A stretch of 64,000 nt of DNA from Wenyingzhuangia aestuarii (lineage in GTDB: Bacteria > Bacteroidota > Bacteroidia > Flavobacteriales > Flavobacteriaceae). The stretch is taken from positions 248,001 to 312,000 of the forward strand of contig NZ_JAATJG010000002.1 of assembly GCF_011927765.1 (NCBI RefSeq), read 5' to 3'. The notes under the pieces are model-generated. The model had not been told where the DNA came from. It saw only the letters and a program-made list of their open reading frames with translations, and did not search any database. Below are positions 33,791 through 41,828 of the stretch, piece after piece. Position 1 is the first letter of the stretch; every line of letters begins with the position of its first letter. The position numbers were made by a program, and so were the translations under genes.

Positions 33791-34853
33791 AACTATTTAA
33801 AGTAAGTAATGTTGGAGCAACTGTTTGCTTTATTTCATCAATATATCTTACTAATGGGCTAGCCTTACTTCTTCCTCCGTTATCGTACCAAAAATCAATA
33901 CGGTTTATGTTATTTGTACTAATGTAACTAGATAAATCCCATTCTGCTGCAACCCAGGTTGTGGTATCTGTAGTTTCGTAGTTATAATCTATATTTGCAA
34001 CAACAGTGCTTCCTGCTCTAAGTCTAAGTGTAAATGTTCCTGCTCCTGTTTCTCCAGGTAAAAATAATAAGGAAATATAATTACCGTTAGAAGGGTTTAA
34101 AGCTGTTCCTAAAGATAAGATAGGGTAATGGTAGTTTTCTGTAGTTCCACTTTCTGTTACTTTTAACACATTACTAGTTGAATTTCCAGTTGTACCTCCT
34201 GGTATTGCAACAACTTCAACCAATAAATTAGCATCATTTGCATTGTTTTGAGCAGCTAGTCCAGAGGGAGTTCCAGATTCAAAATCTTCTGCAAATGCAG
34301 GACCAGGTAAAGGAGTAGGAGTAGCGCTATCACTAAACTCTATTCTAGTGATTTGAATTTCATCTAAATCTGAACCTGAATTGCTTCTTCTTGGATATAA
34401 ATGAAAAGCACCAATGGTACCTTGCCACCAATTAGAAGTAGTAAGATTCACCGTTTTAATTTCAAAGTCACTAGAGTTTAGATTGATAGCATTGTTGTTT
34501 CCACCAAAAGTCTGACCCTCAACACCACTATCATTACTAGCTTCAAATCTTAACTGGTCATTTCCATCATCAATACTATTGTCTCCTGCACCAGAGGTGG
34601 TTGATAAGTTTTTGTAGAAAAAATGAATGTATTTTTTTGTGTTTGCATCAACACCAAGAGTAGGGTTAGTAACTTTAGCTATACTAGTTCCATCTCCTGT
34701 AGGAGTAATAGATAAGTAACCATTAGCTACAACAGCAGTACAATTTACAGTTCCTGTAAATCCTTCAAAGTCACCATCAGTGTTAAAATCAAAAATTTGT
34801 GCAGCACATATGTTTGTAACAAGTGTAGCTGCTAAAAGTATTCTTTTTATCAT
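33564..34853 (-). CDS. Secreted T9SS protein with two beta-sandwich domains
   Basis: This 429-residue protein has a signal peptide (1-18, ICAAQ). Two beta-sandwich segments follow: about 20-175 (FDFNTDGDFEGFTG..., KYIHFFYKN..., DLDEIQITRIEFSD) and about 185-345 (FAEDFESGTPSG..., GNYISLLFLPGETGAGTFTLRLRAG, NRIDFWYDNGG). Both resemble carbohydrate-binding or concanavalin-like modules. The end is a T9SS sorting domain almost identical to that of the neighbouring 268-residue protein. No catalytic residues are visible. It is likely a surface glycan-binding protein, possibly linked to the polysaccharide-degrading enzymes in the window, though no operon connects them. Confidence 0.75.
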   Translation of the reverse strand: MIKRILLAATLVTNICAAQIFDFNTDGDFEGFTGTVNCTAVVANGYLSITPTGDGTSIAKVTNPTLGVDANTKKYIHFFYKNLSTTSGAGDNSIDDGNDQLRFEASNDSGVEGQTFGGNNNAINLNSSDFEIKTVNLTTSNWWQGTIGAFHLYPRRSNSGSDLDEIQITRIEFSDSATPTPLPGPAFAEDFESGTPSGLAAQNNANDANLLVEVVAIPGGTTGNSTSNVLKVTESGTTENYHYPILSLGTALNPSNGNYISLLFLPGETGAGTFTLRLRAGSTVVANIDYNYETTDTTTWVAAEWDLSSYISTNNINRIDFWYDNGGRSKASPLVRYIDEIKQTVAPTLLTLNSSSPSFKNVGVYPNPTTGIINISDISNIQGNIYIVNVLGQIVKTVKAANTITISDLPQGIYFLQTGNQLIKKIIKK

Positions 34854-34997
34854 AATATATTAATTTAGTTACTGTCAAAACTAGCTTAAGAGCGTTCTTG
34901 CTAAAGACACATATGTTTAATAGCATGTAACAAATGATTTTTTTATAGGTAGCTACTAATATTTGGGTTTTAAGCTAGTTTGTGTTTTTCAAAAATG

Positions 34998-35005
34998 TAT
35001 TTTTG
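34998..35005 (+). promoter_or_regulatory. Bacteroidota promoter for the YkgJ-type gene
   Basis: TATTTTTG matches TAnnTTTG, with TTTG 15 nt upstream at 34979-34982 as a -33 element. It predicts a very short leader and rules out the TTG start at 34980. Confidence 0.55.
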
Positions 35006-35009
35006 CGCT

Positions 35010-35558
35010 ATGAGTAATAAGATGGAAGAAATAATTAAGGGCTTAGCAAATAAGGCTTTTAAAGCTAAAAAGGAAAACACGGCTTATTTTAAGCGCTTAA
35101 AAAAAAGAGCTCCTAAGAATATAGATTACATTGTTCAAGATTTGCACGACAAAGAATTTGAAAAAACAGATTGTTTAACATGTGCTAATTGTTGTAAAAC
35201 TACAAGTCCTATGTTTTTTCATAAAGACATAGAAAGAGCAGCAAAGTTTTTAAGAATAAAAGAGCAAAAGTTTATGGACACGTATTTAGAGCGTGACGAA
35301 GACGATTGCTACGTATTAAAATCTGCTCCTTGTACTTTTTTAGATGAGAATGATAATACATGTATGATTTATGAAGCTAGACCTAAAGCTTGCGCAGAAT
35401 ATCCTCATACCAATAGAAAAAAGTTTACACAGCTTACAGATTTAACAATGAAGAATGCAGAAATATGTCCTGCAGCTTCTAATATTATTGATGCTTTAAA
35501 GTTAGCTGTTCCTATGAATAATGAGTCTACTAGTGAAAAGTTCAGAAAATACAGATAA
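35010..35558 (+). CDS. YkgJ-family cysteine-cluster protein
   Basis: I start at the ATG at 35010 (MSNKMEEIIKG, 182 residues). The ATG at 35022 is also possible. An earlier TTG lies within the promoter. The protein has the YkgJ/CxxCxxCC zinc- or iron-binding signature CLTCANCCKTTSPMFF, then CTFLDENDNTCMIYEARPKACAEYPHT and ICPA. All eight expected cysteines are present. The family is assumed to bind a metal cluster, with no established reaction. The next gene overlaps its end by 38 bp, indicating a two-gene operon. Confidence 0.88.
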   Translation: MSNKMEEIIKGLANKAFKAKKENTAYFKRLKKRAPKNIDYIVQDLHDKEFEKTDCLTCANCCKTTSPMFFHKDIERAAKFLRIKEQKFMDTYLERDEDDCYVLKSAPCTFLDENDNTCMIYEARPKACAEYPHTNRKKFTQLTDLTMKNAEICPAASNIIDALKLAVPMNNESTSEKFRKYR

Positions 35559-35898
35559 AAAACGAATCCTTAGAGCTTCTAAGTTTTTTGGCTTTTGTTA
35601 TGCTGATGAAGTGGCAGAAAAAGAATTTTTTGCCAAGAATTTTAGTGTGAGTTGTAAAGATACAGTTGCCGAGTTTTCTTTTGATTTGATGAGAGGTTTA
35701 GACATAGAACTGATAAAGTCAAATTTAAAAGACATTACTTTTTTTGAAATAGAAGATGTTTATCTAAAAAATAAAATCATTTCTTTTTTAACAGATTTTC
35801 CTCAGATAAAAAAACTAAACCTTAAAGTAGAAGGTAAACTTCAGGTGATTAAACACTTAAAGCTAACGCATAAAGGTTTTGTTATTAAGTTGGTTTAG
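35521..35898 (+). CDS. Conserved hypothetical protein overlapping the YkgJ gene
   Basis: This 125-residue protein begins with an ATG inside the end of the YkgJ gene (38-bp overlap in another frame). It is a mixed alpha/beta protein without signal peptide (FFGFCYADEVAEKEFFAKNF..., IELIKSNLKDITFFEIEDVYLK, LKLTHKGFVIKLV). No family is recognised. The overlap suggests translational coupling to the YkgJ protein. It converges with the namZ-like gene, their ends overlapping by 4 bp (35895-35898). Confidence 0.65.
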   Translation: MSLLVKSSENTDKKRILRASKFFGFCYADEVAEKEFFAKNFSVSCKDTVAEFSFDLMRGLDIELIKSNLKDITFFEIEDVYLKNKIISFLTDFPQIKKLNLKVEGKLQVIKHLKLTHKGFVIKLV

Positions 35899-37097
35899 TT
35901 ATACATTAAATATTTTTGTCTAATTAGCTTAAAAGCTTCAAGATCTTTTTTCCAACTGTTTTCTATTTCTTTAGCAGTTAGTCCGTTTTTTAACTGTTGC
36001 TCTAAAAGAGTATCTCCTGCGTGAATGGTGAATGTTTTACCAAAAAAATCTTCTTTTTTAGGGTATTTGTTATATGCATCTACCAACCACTTTATATTTA
36101 CTTTGTTTTGATGGAATTCTAAACTTAAATCTACACCATAACAAGTTTTATTTTGATCTTTAGGATATTTACTTCCAAAATTGGCTTTAGGAATATAAGT
36201 AAAATCAGCTTTTGGAAATAGAGAACTCCCATATCTCTGAAATTGAAATTCGGTTCCTCTACCAGCATTAATAGGAGTTCCCTCAAAAAAACCTAAACTA
36301 GGATATAAATTAATGGCTTGGTCATTAGGTAAGTTAGGAGAGGGTCTAATCGCTAAATGATACTTGCTTTGATGTGTATAGTTTTTTAACGGAATTACGG
36401 TTAAATCACATTGAATTCCATTTTTTAACCATTGTTCTCCATTAATCATTTTTGCATACTCTCCAATGGTCATTCCGTAGACCAAAGGAACAGGGTGTTT
36501 TCCTACAAAAGAACTGTGTTTTGGATTTAACATAGGACCATCAATATAATGGGCATTAGGATTCGGTCTGTCTAAAACGAATACAGGAATGTTATTTTCT
36601 GCACAAGCTTCTAATACGTAATGTAGTGTTGATATATAGGTGTAAAAACGAACTCCTACATCTTGAATATCAAAAATTACGATATCAATATTTTTTAAAT
36701 CTGCAGCTGTTGGTTTTTTATGATTTCCGTACAAAGAAATAATAGGCAAGTTTGTTTTGGTGTCTATTCCGTTAGCAACATGCTCTGCAGCATCTGCTTT
36801 TCCTCTAAATCCATGTTCTGGAGAAAATACTTTCTGAATATTAATATTTCTTTTTAACAAAGAATCTACCAAATGGGTGTGTCCATTTTTATGAAAAATA
36901 ACCGAAGTTTGATTGGCAACAATTCCAATTTTTTTCCCTTTTAAACTTGGCAAGTAACTTTCTGTATGGTTCGCAGCTTCAACAATAGGGGCAATGCTAG
37001 TTTTATTTTGAGCACTACAAGAGGATAAAAGTGTAAATGAGAAAAATACAAGAATTAAAAATGTATTTTTGACTACCAATTTAAAGGGCATAAGCAT
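35895..37097 (-). CDS. namZ: Exo-beta-N-acetylmuramidase-like lipoprotein (NamZ, DUF1343)
   Basis: This 400-residue protein has a lipoprotein signal (FFSFTLLSSC, Cys near residue 28). The DUF1343 domain contains GKKIGIVANQTSV, KVFSPEHGFRG, IVIFDIQDVGVRFYTYISTL, VFVLDRPNPN and GRGTEFQFQRYG. NamZ enzymes release N-acetylmuramic acid from the non-reducing ends of peptidoglycan glycans and take part in cell-wall recycling. Alternative ATGs exist at 37097 and 37091. The first coincides with the start nucleotide of the divergent LolC-type gene, so the two genes share no intergenic spacer. Confidence 0.88.
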   Translation of the reverse strand: MLMPFKLVVKNTFLILVFFSFTLLSSCSAQNKTSIAPIVEAANHTESYLPSLKGKKIGIVANQTSVIFHKNGHTHLVDSLLKRNINIQKVFSPEHGFRGKADAAEHVANGIDTKTNLPIISLYGNHKKPTAADLKNIDIVIFDIQDVGVRFYTYISTLHYVLEACAENNIPVFVLDRPNPNAHYIDGPMLNPKHSSFVGKHPVPLVYGMTIGEYAKMINGEQWLKNGIQCDLTVIPLKNYTHQSKYHLAIRPSPNLPNDQAINLYPSLGFFEGTPINAGRGTEFQFQRYGSSLFPKADFTYIPKANFGSKYPKDQNKTCYGVDLSLEFHQNKVNIKWLVDAYNKYPKKEDFFGKTFTIHAGDTLLEQQLKNGLTAKEIENSWKKDLEAFKLIRQKYLMYN

Positions 37098-38332
37098 TGA
37101 ATTTCGAATTATTTATAGCTACAAGATTAACCAAATCTAAAGAATATAAAAATAGTATATCCTCTCCAATCATAAAAATTGCCATATCAGCAATTGCGTT
37201 AGGTTTGGTAATGATGTTGGTATCTATTGCTACAGGTATTGGTTTGCAAAGAAAAATTAGAGAAAAGGTAGCTGGATTCAACGGTCATGTGGTGATTAGT
37301 AATTTTGACAACAATCAATCTAAAACTACCCAGCAACCTATTTCTAGTGTTCAAGATTTTTATCCAGAATTTACAGCAGTTAATGGAGTAAAACACATTC
37401 AGGTATTTGCAACACGACCTGGAATTATTAGAACAGAATCTGATTTTGAGGGAATTGTATTAAAAGGAGTAGGAACAGATTACGATTGGTCTTTTTTTAA
37501 AGAATATTTGGTATCGGGTACGGTTCCTGTTTATAATGATAAAACCTCTAGTGATGTTTTAATTTCTCAGTTAATATCTGACAGAATGCAATTAAAGGTA
37601 GGAGATACTTTTGATACTTTTTTTGTGAAAGAAAATTCCAATACACTACCTAGTAGAAGAGTTTTTAATGTGGTAGGTGTTTACGATTCTGGTTTTGAAG
37701 AATTTGACAAAAGCTTATTAATAGGAGATATTAAACAAGTACAACGATTAAATAAATGGAATGCCAATCAGGTAGGTGGTTTTGAAGTTTTTATTGATGA
37801 TTTTAATCAAATTGATACTACTTCTAAAGAAATATATCAAACCATTGATGCTACGCTAGATAGTAGAAATTTATTTGAACAGTATCCTCAAATCTTTGAA
37901 TGGTTACAGCTGTTTGACGGAAATATAGCCATCATTATTATTATTATGGTTGTGGTTGCGGGAATTAATATGATAACTGCCTTGTTGGTCTTAATTTTAG
38001 AAAGAACACAGCTAATAGGGGTCTTAAAAACACTAGGAGCTAACAGTTGGTCTGTAAGAAAAATATTTTTATACAATGCTTCTTACATTATAGGTAGGGG
38101 CTTGTTAATAGGAAACGTAATTGGTTTGTTGTTATTGTTTTTACAATATCAGTTTGAATGGATTACACTAGACCCTCAAAACTATTATGTACATGTAGCA
38201 CCTGTTTATATTACGGTTTATCAAATAGTATTGCTAAATGTAGGTACGTTGTTGCTCTGTTTGTTAATGATGTTGATTCCATCCATTATTATCACAAAAA
38301 TAAATCCATCAAAATCAGTAAAATTTTCATAA
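37097..38332 (+). CDS. LolC/LolE-type ABC transporter permease (FtsX family)
   Basis: This 411-residue permease starts with TTG. The N-terminus MNFELFIATRLTKSKEYKN and the first helix (about 26-48, IKIAISAIALGLVMMLVSIATGIG) fit the LolC/E family. A large periplasmic domain of the MacB type follows (about 50-265). The C-terminal FtsX domain has three helices (about 275-300, 322-350 and 370-400). The flavobacterial proteins are thought to release lipoproteins from the inner membrane with a LolD ATPase encoded elsewhere. The start codon lies back to back with namZ at the same base. The tandem hairpin array begins right after the stop. Confidence 0.9.
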   Translation: MNFELFIATRLTKSKEYKNSISSPIIKIAISAIALGLVMMLVSIATGIGLQRKIREKVAGFNGHVVISNFDNNQSKTTQQPISSVQDFYPEFTAVNGVKHIQVFATRPGIIRTESDFEGIVLKGVGTDYDWSFFKEYLVSGTVPVYNDKTSSDVLISQLISDRMQLKVGDTFDTFFVKENSNTLPSRRVFNVVGVYDSGFEEFDKSLLIGDIKQVQRLNKWNANQVGGFEVFIDDFNQIDTTSKEIYQTIDATLDSRNLFEQYPQIFEWLQLFDGNIAIIIIIMVVVAGINMITALLVLILERTQLIGVLKTLGANSWSVRKIFLYNASYIIGRGLLIGNVIGLLLLFLQYQFEWITLDPQNYYVHVAPVYITVYQIVLLNVGTLLLCLLMMLIPSIIITKINPSKSVKFS

Positions 38333-38417
38333 AAAAAAACGCTTCAGGTAACTACTCCTGAAGCGTTTTTTTAACTAACTAAACTATACTAAATCGAAAA
38401 ATTTTATTTCTAACTTA
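38331..38417 (-). ncRNA. Candidate small RNA, copy 1 (sigma54-like promoter plus terminator)
   Basis: On the minus strand the promoter TTTGGCACAGTACTTGT (38445-38429) has the GG and the -12 dinucleotide exactly 10 nt apart, as in sigma54 promoters, with GT replacing GC. The predicted start is near 38417. A body of about 50 nt runs to a hairpin CGCTTCAGG-AGTAGTTA-CCTGAAGCG and a run of nine T. The hairpin can also terminate the convergent LolC-type gene. Promoter type and transcription are inferred. Confidence 0.5.
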
Positions 38418-38532
38418 TAGTATTAAGTACAAGTACTGTGCCAAACGTATAAATTAGATGTTTTTTATTGAGAAAAAAGAAATAATATTTTTCTTGTTAT
38501 GATCACTTTTAAGATGTGGAAACAAACTGCAT

Positions 38533-38624
38533 AAAAAAACACTTTAGGTAACTACTCCTAAAGTGTTTTTTCAAACTAACTAAACTAAACTATACTAAAT
38601 CGAAAAATTTTATTTTCTAACTTA
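38533..38624 (-). ncRNA. Candidate small RNA, copy 2
   Basis: The minus-strand promoter is TTTGGCACAGAACTTGT (38652-38636), with predicted start near 38624. The body is nearly identical to copy 1. The terminator stem is CACTTTAGG/CCTAAAGTG with the same AGTAGTTA loop. Compared with copy 1, two base pairs of the stem changed on both sides, keeping pairing. Confidence 0.5.
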
Positions 38625-38738
38625 TAATAGTAATTACAAGTTCTGTGCCAAACATATAAAATAGATGTTTTTTATTGAGAAAAAAGAAATAATATTTTTC
38701 TAGTTATCATCACTTTTAAAATGTGAAACAAATTGCAT

Positions 38739-38829
38739 AAAAAAACACTTTAGGTAACTACTCCTAAAGTGTTTTTTCAAACTAACTAAACTAAACTATA
38801 CTAAATCGAAAAATTTATTTTCTAACTTA
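38739..38829 (-). ncRNA. Candidate small RNA, copy 3
   Basis: The minus-strand promoter is TTTGGCACAGTACTTGT (38857-38841), with predicted start near 38829. The body and terminator (CACTTTAGG-AGTAGTTA-CCTAAAGTG plus T-run) match copies 2 and 4. The upstream region of this unit has lost about 25 bp relative to copies 1 and 2. Confidence 0.5.
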
Positions 38830-38918
38830 TAATAGTAATTACAAGTACTGTGCCAAACGCATAAATTAGATATTTTTTCGGGTTTATCATCACTTTTAAA
38901 ATGTGAAACAAACTGCAT

Positions 38919-39010
38919 AAAAAAACACTTTAGGTAACTACTCCTAAAGTGTTTTTTCAAACTAACTAAACTAAACTATACTAAATCGAAAAATTTTATT
39001 TTCTAACTTA
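38919..39010 (-). ncRNA. Candidate small RNA, copy 4 (next to lipA)
   Basis: The promoter, directly 3' of the lipA stop, reads TTTTGGCATAGAACTTGT (39039-39022), with one change (CAC to CAT) from the other copies. Predicted start is near 39010. Body and terminator are the same as copies 2 and 3. Because lipA points the same way, read-through from lipA is an alternative source of this RNA. Confidence 0.45.
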
Positions 39011-39042
39011 TAATAGTAATTACAAGTTCTATGCCAAAAGAT

Positions 39043-39966
39043 TTAATTTACGTGTTTTTTTGCATGATAAGATGATCTTACCAAAGCAGAGCTTTCTACA
39101 TGAATAAAACCTAATGATTTTGCATATACCTCGTACTCTTTAAATAATTCAGGAGTTATAAATTCTTTTACAGGTAAGTGTTTTTTACTAGGCTGTAAGT
39201 ATTGCCCTAAAGTAACAACATCTACATTTGCATTGGCTAAGTCTCTTAAGCTTTCAAAGACTTCTTCTTTAGTTTCTCCTAAACCAAGCATAATACCAGA
39301 TTTGGTTCTACGTTGTCCTTGTGCTTTAATATATCTTAATACTTCTAAACTTCTATCGTATTGAGCTTGTATACGCACTTCACGAGTTAAACGTCTAACG
39401 GTTTCTAAGTTGTGAGAAATAACTTCTGGACCTGCTTTAATCAATCGATCAATATTGGTTGTGTTTCCTTGAAAATCTGGAATTAAAGTTTCCATAGTTG
39501 TGTTAGGATTTGCTCTACGTACAGCAGCAATAGTTTCTGCCCAAATAATAGAACCTCCATCTTTTAAATCATCTCTATCTACAGATGTTAAAACTGCGTG
39601 TTCAATTTTCATAATTTTAATAGAACGAGCTACTTTTTCAGGTTCATCCCATTCAACCGTTTCTGGCTTTCCGGTTTTTACACCACAAAAACCACAAGAA
39701 CGAGTACAAATGTTTCCTAAAATCATAAAGGTTGCAGTACCGTCTCCCCAACATTCTCCCATGTTAGGACAACTTCCACTAGCACAAATGGTGTTTAACT
39801 TGTATTTGTCTACCAAACCTCTTAATTCTGTGTATTTTTTACCCACGGGTAATTTTACACGTAACCAATCTGGTTTTTTCTTTCCAACAGGAATAGTACC
39901 AGGGTTTGTAGTTGTATTTTCTTTGCTTGGTAATACAGATTTAAATGTAGATGTTTCCGTACTCAT
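39043..39966 (-). CDS. lipA: Lipoyl synthase
   Basis: This 307-residue radical SAM enzyme carries both cluster motifs of LipA: the auxiliary [12 protein letters not shown] (C-x4-C-x5-C) and the SAM-binding CTRSCGFC (C-x3-C-x2-C). The C-terminal serine motif is in [11 protein letters not shown]. It inserts two sulfurs into octanoyl groups on E2 and GcvH proteins. It looks monocistronic, and its 3' end abuts the candidate small-RNA array. Confidence 0.97.
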   Translation of the reverse strand: MSTETSTFKSVLPSKENTTTNPGTIPVGKKKPDWLRVKLPVGKKYTELRGLVDKYKLNTICASGSCPNMGECWGDGTATFMILGNICTRSCGFCGVKTGKPETVEWDEPEKVARSIKIMKIEHAVLTSVDRDDLKDGGSIIWAETIAAVRRANPNTTMETLIPDFQGNTTNIDRLIKAGPEVISHNLETVRRLTREVRIQAQYDRSLEVLRYIKAQGQRRTKSGIMLGLGETKEEVFESLRDLANANVDVVTLGQYLQPSKKHLPVKEFITPELFKEYEVYAKSLGFIHVESSALVRSSYHAKKHVN

Positions 39967-40033
39967 ATGCTTTCTATTTAGGCTAGCAAAGATACAAAAC
40001 GCATTTGGGATTGAATGACGGACTATTTAATTA

Positions 40034-41266
40034 TTACATAAAAAGTGTAGATACATACCAGATACTAAAACCTGTTAAAAATGCAATTCCAATCCATGAA
40101 AGAATTTTTAAGCCTAAACTAGGTTGATGTGTCTTAGGTGTATGTTTGCTAGTGATTAGTGTGTAGTTTAAAACAGCAAAAAAGGGAGTGGTTAAAAAAC
40201 CAATAACGGTAGCTACTTTAATTAAGGTTAACATTTGGTCTGTAAAAAAAGAAATAATCAATATAGTTCCTATAGCCAAAGCTATTAACCAATACAAATA
40301 TGTTTTTTTTGATGGATTGTCTTGTAACAAGTTTAGCGTTGTTTCCATGGTTCTAGAAGAGGCATCTAAAGCCGTTAAAGTTGTGCTAAACATGGTTGTA
40401 AATGCGGCAACAGCAATAAATATAAAAGAAGCCCCACCAATATTCTGAGTGTACATTTCTATTAACTGTTTGCTAAAGCCTAAAGCTCCGTTCTGAAAAA
40501 CGGTTCCACTGTTGTACATCACTAAGGCACCCATAGATAAAAAACAAATTCCCAAAAGTAACGTAAAAAAGTAGCCTACATTAAAATCAAATAGGACAGA
40601 TTTTAGGTTGCTTTTAGTAGTAATATCTTTTTGTTTTTCTTGCGACCAAAGGGATTGCCAAATAGAAACATCTAAAGGTGCAGGCATCCATCCTAAAAAG
40701 GCAATTAAAAAGACAACTTCTGTAGGTTCAAAATGATGTTTTTGAAGAAAAGAAACAGGTTCTACATTTTTTTGAATAGCAATACACAAAGCCGCAATGG
40801 TAGTAATGGTTAAAGTAAGTACAATGTATTTCATAACCTTATCTAACAACTGATACCTACCTACCAATAAAATAACAGCACAAATAGCTGTGATGATGAT
40901 ACTTACAATAGCAGGATTTATGTGAATGTTTAAAATATTCATTACAATTCCAGCAGTAACAAGTGTTAAGGCTGCCTGTATGGTAAAAATAGAAGCTAAA
41001 TTGATGATAAAATATCCTATTAAGGTTCCTTTATGTATACGGTTATAGCCCTGTAGTAAATTTTCTCCTGTAGCATTGGCATATCTAGTACCAAACTGAA
41101 AAAAGGGATATTTTACAATGTGAATAATTACTAAAGCCCATAACAAACTAAAACCATAATCTGCACCAGCTCTTGTAGACTGTACTAAGTGCGATACTCC
41201 AATAGCTGCTCCAGCAAATAATAAACCAGGTCCTAAGGCTTTTAACTTGTCTTTAATCTTGTTCAT
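40034..41266 (-). CDS. Nramp-family divalent metal transporter
   Basis: This 410-residue protein has about eleven membrane helices and the N-terminal Nramp pattern LGPGLLFAGAAIGVSHLVQSTRAGADYG. In the first helix the usual metal-binding DPGN motif reads AAIGVSH, so Asp-Pro-Gly is absent. In helix 6 the 'MPH' position is LGWMPAPLDVS. This makes it an Nramp-related (NRMT/unusual-type) transporter rather than a canonical Mn/Fe importer, and its substrate is open. Its start overlaps the stop of the sigma-factor gene by 14 bp. Confidence 0.82.
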   Translation of the reverse strand: MNKIKDKLKALGPGLLFAGAAIGVSHLVQSTRAGADYGFSLLWALVIIHIVKYPFFQFGTRYANATGENLLQGYNRIHKGTLIGYFIINLASIFTIQAALTLVTAGIVMNILNIHINPAIVSIIITAICAVILLVGRYQLLDKVMKYIVLTLTITTIAALCIAIQKNVEPVSFLQKHHFEPTEVVFLIAFLGWMPAPLDVSIWQSLWSQEKQKDITTKSNLKSVLFDFNVGYFFTLLLGICFLSMGALVMYNSGTVFQNGALGFSKQLIEMYTQNIGGASFIFIAVAAFTTMFSTTLTALDASSRTMETTLNLLQDNPSKKTYLYWLIALAIGTILIISFFTDQMLTLIKVATVIGFLTTPFFAVLNYTLITSKHTPKTHQPSLGLKILSWIGIAFLTGFSIWYVSTLFM

Positions 41267-41828
41267 TATTGTGTAGAATAATTTCTGCCAATAATTTTTT
41301 GGCTCTTAACAGTTTTACCTTAACATTGTTAATAGGTTCCTTTAACTCTGCTGCAATTTCTATATAAGATAGTTCTTGGAAATAACGGTAATTAATAACT
41401 TCTTGATACTTTGGTTTTAATTGCTTGATGTTTCTTTTTAATTGGGCTAAGTTTTGCTCAATAATAATTTTATCTTCTGGTGATGGATTTTCATCAAACA
41501 ATTGATAAACTTCTTTATGATCGCTACCTATAGAAATGGTTTTGTTCTTTTTTTTACGCAATTCATCTATCAATAAATTTTTAGCAATGGTAAATAACCA
41601 AGTTTTAAATCCATAGTGATCATCATAAGAATCAATCTTGTCAAAAGCTTTAGAAAAAGTGATAATAGTAATGTCTTCAGCATCTATACTATCGTCACTA
41701 ATTTTAGATTGTAAAAATACGTGAACATCGTTCCAGTATAAATTTAATAAGTAATTATAAGCAGTTTGATCTCCTTTTTGAGCTGCTTTAATATGGGTAA
41801 AAAGAATATCCTTAGAGGTCATGACCAC
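41253..41828 (-). CDS. ECF-type RNA polymerase sigma factor
   Basis: This 191-residue protein has sigma70 region 2 (about 15-95, with SIDAEDITIITFSKAFDKIDSYD and FKTWLFTIAKNLLIDELRKKK) and region 4 (about 125-180, LKPKYQEVINYRYFQELSYIEIAAELKEPINNVKVKLLRAK). No anti-sigma factor is encoded next to it. Instead it is sandwiched between, and overlaps, a glycosyltransferase gene upstream (10 bp) and an Nramp-type gene downstream (14 bp). Its control must be transcriptional or involve a distant partner. Targets cannot be inferred. Confidence 0.9.
   Translation of the reverse strand: MVMTSKDILFTHIKAAQKGDQTAYNYLLNLYWNDVHVFLQSKISDDSIDAEDITIITFSKAFDKIDSYDDHYGFKTWLFTIAKNLLIDELRKKKNKTISIGSDHKEVYQLFDENPSPEDKIIIEQNLAQLKRNIKQLKPKYQEVINYRYFQELSYIEIAAELKEPINNVKVKLLRAKKLLAEIILHNNEQD

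Larger units (their letters stand above)
38331..39036. repeat. Four-unit tandem non-coding repeat (about 180-206 bp period)
   Basis: Four imperfect copies of a unit lie in tandem in the gap between the LolC-type gene and lipA. Each contains a terminator-like hairpin (arms at 38340/38357, 38540/38557, 38746/38763 and 38926/38943) and a conserved stretch AACTAACTAAACTAAACTAT. An AT-rich body follows, then a promoter-like block whose minus-strand reading is TTTGGCACAG. Spacings are about 200, 206 and 180 bp. No ORF longer than a few codons is conserved. The period and hairpins do not fit CRISPR or IS elements. Confidence 0.9.

Noticed and set aside
34980-35009. TTG-initiated extension of the YkgJ-type protein
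   Set aside because: A TAnnTTTG promoter element lies inside this stretch, so transcription begins later.
38331-39036. CRISPR array
   Set aside because: The units are about 180-206 bp with long conserved bodies and hairpins, not 25-40 bp repeats with unique spacers, and no cas genes are nearby.
38331-39036. Decayed insertion sequence or MITE
   Set aside because: No transposase, terminal inverted repeats or target duplications; tandem same-orientation copies with promoter and terminator elements fit RNA genes better.
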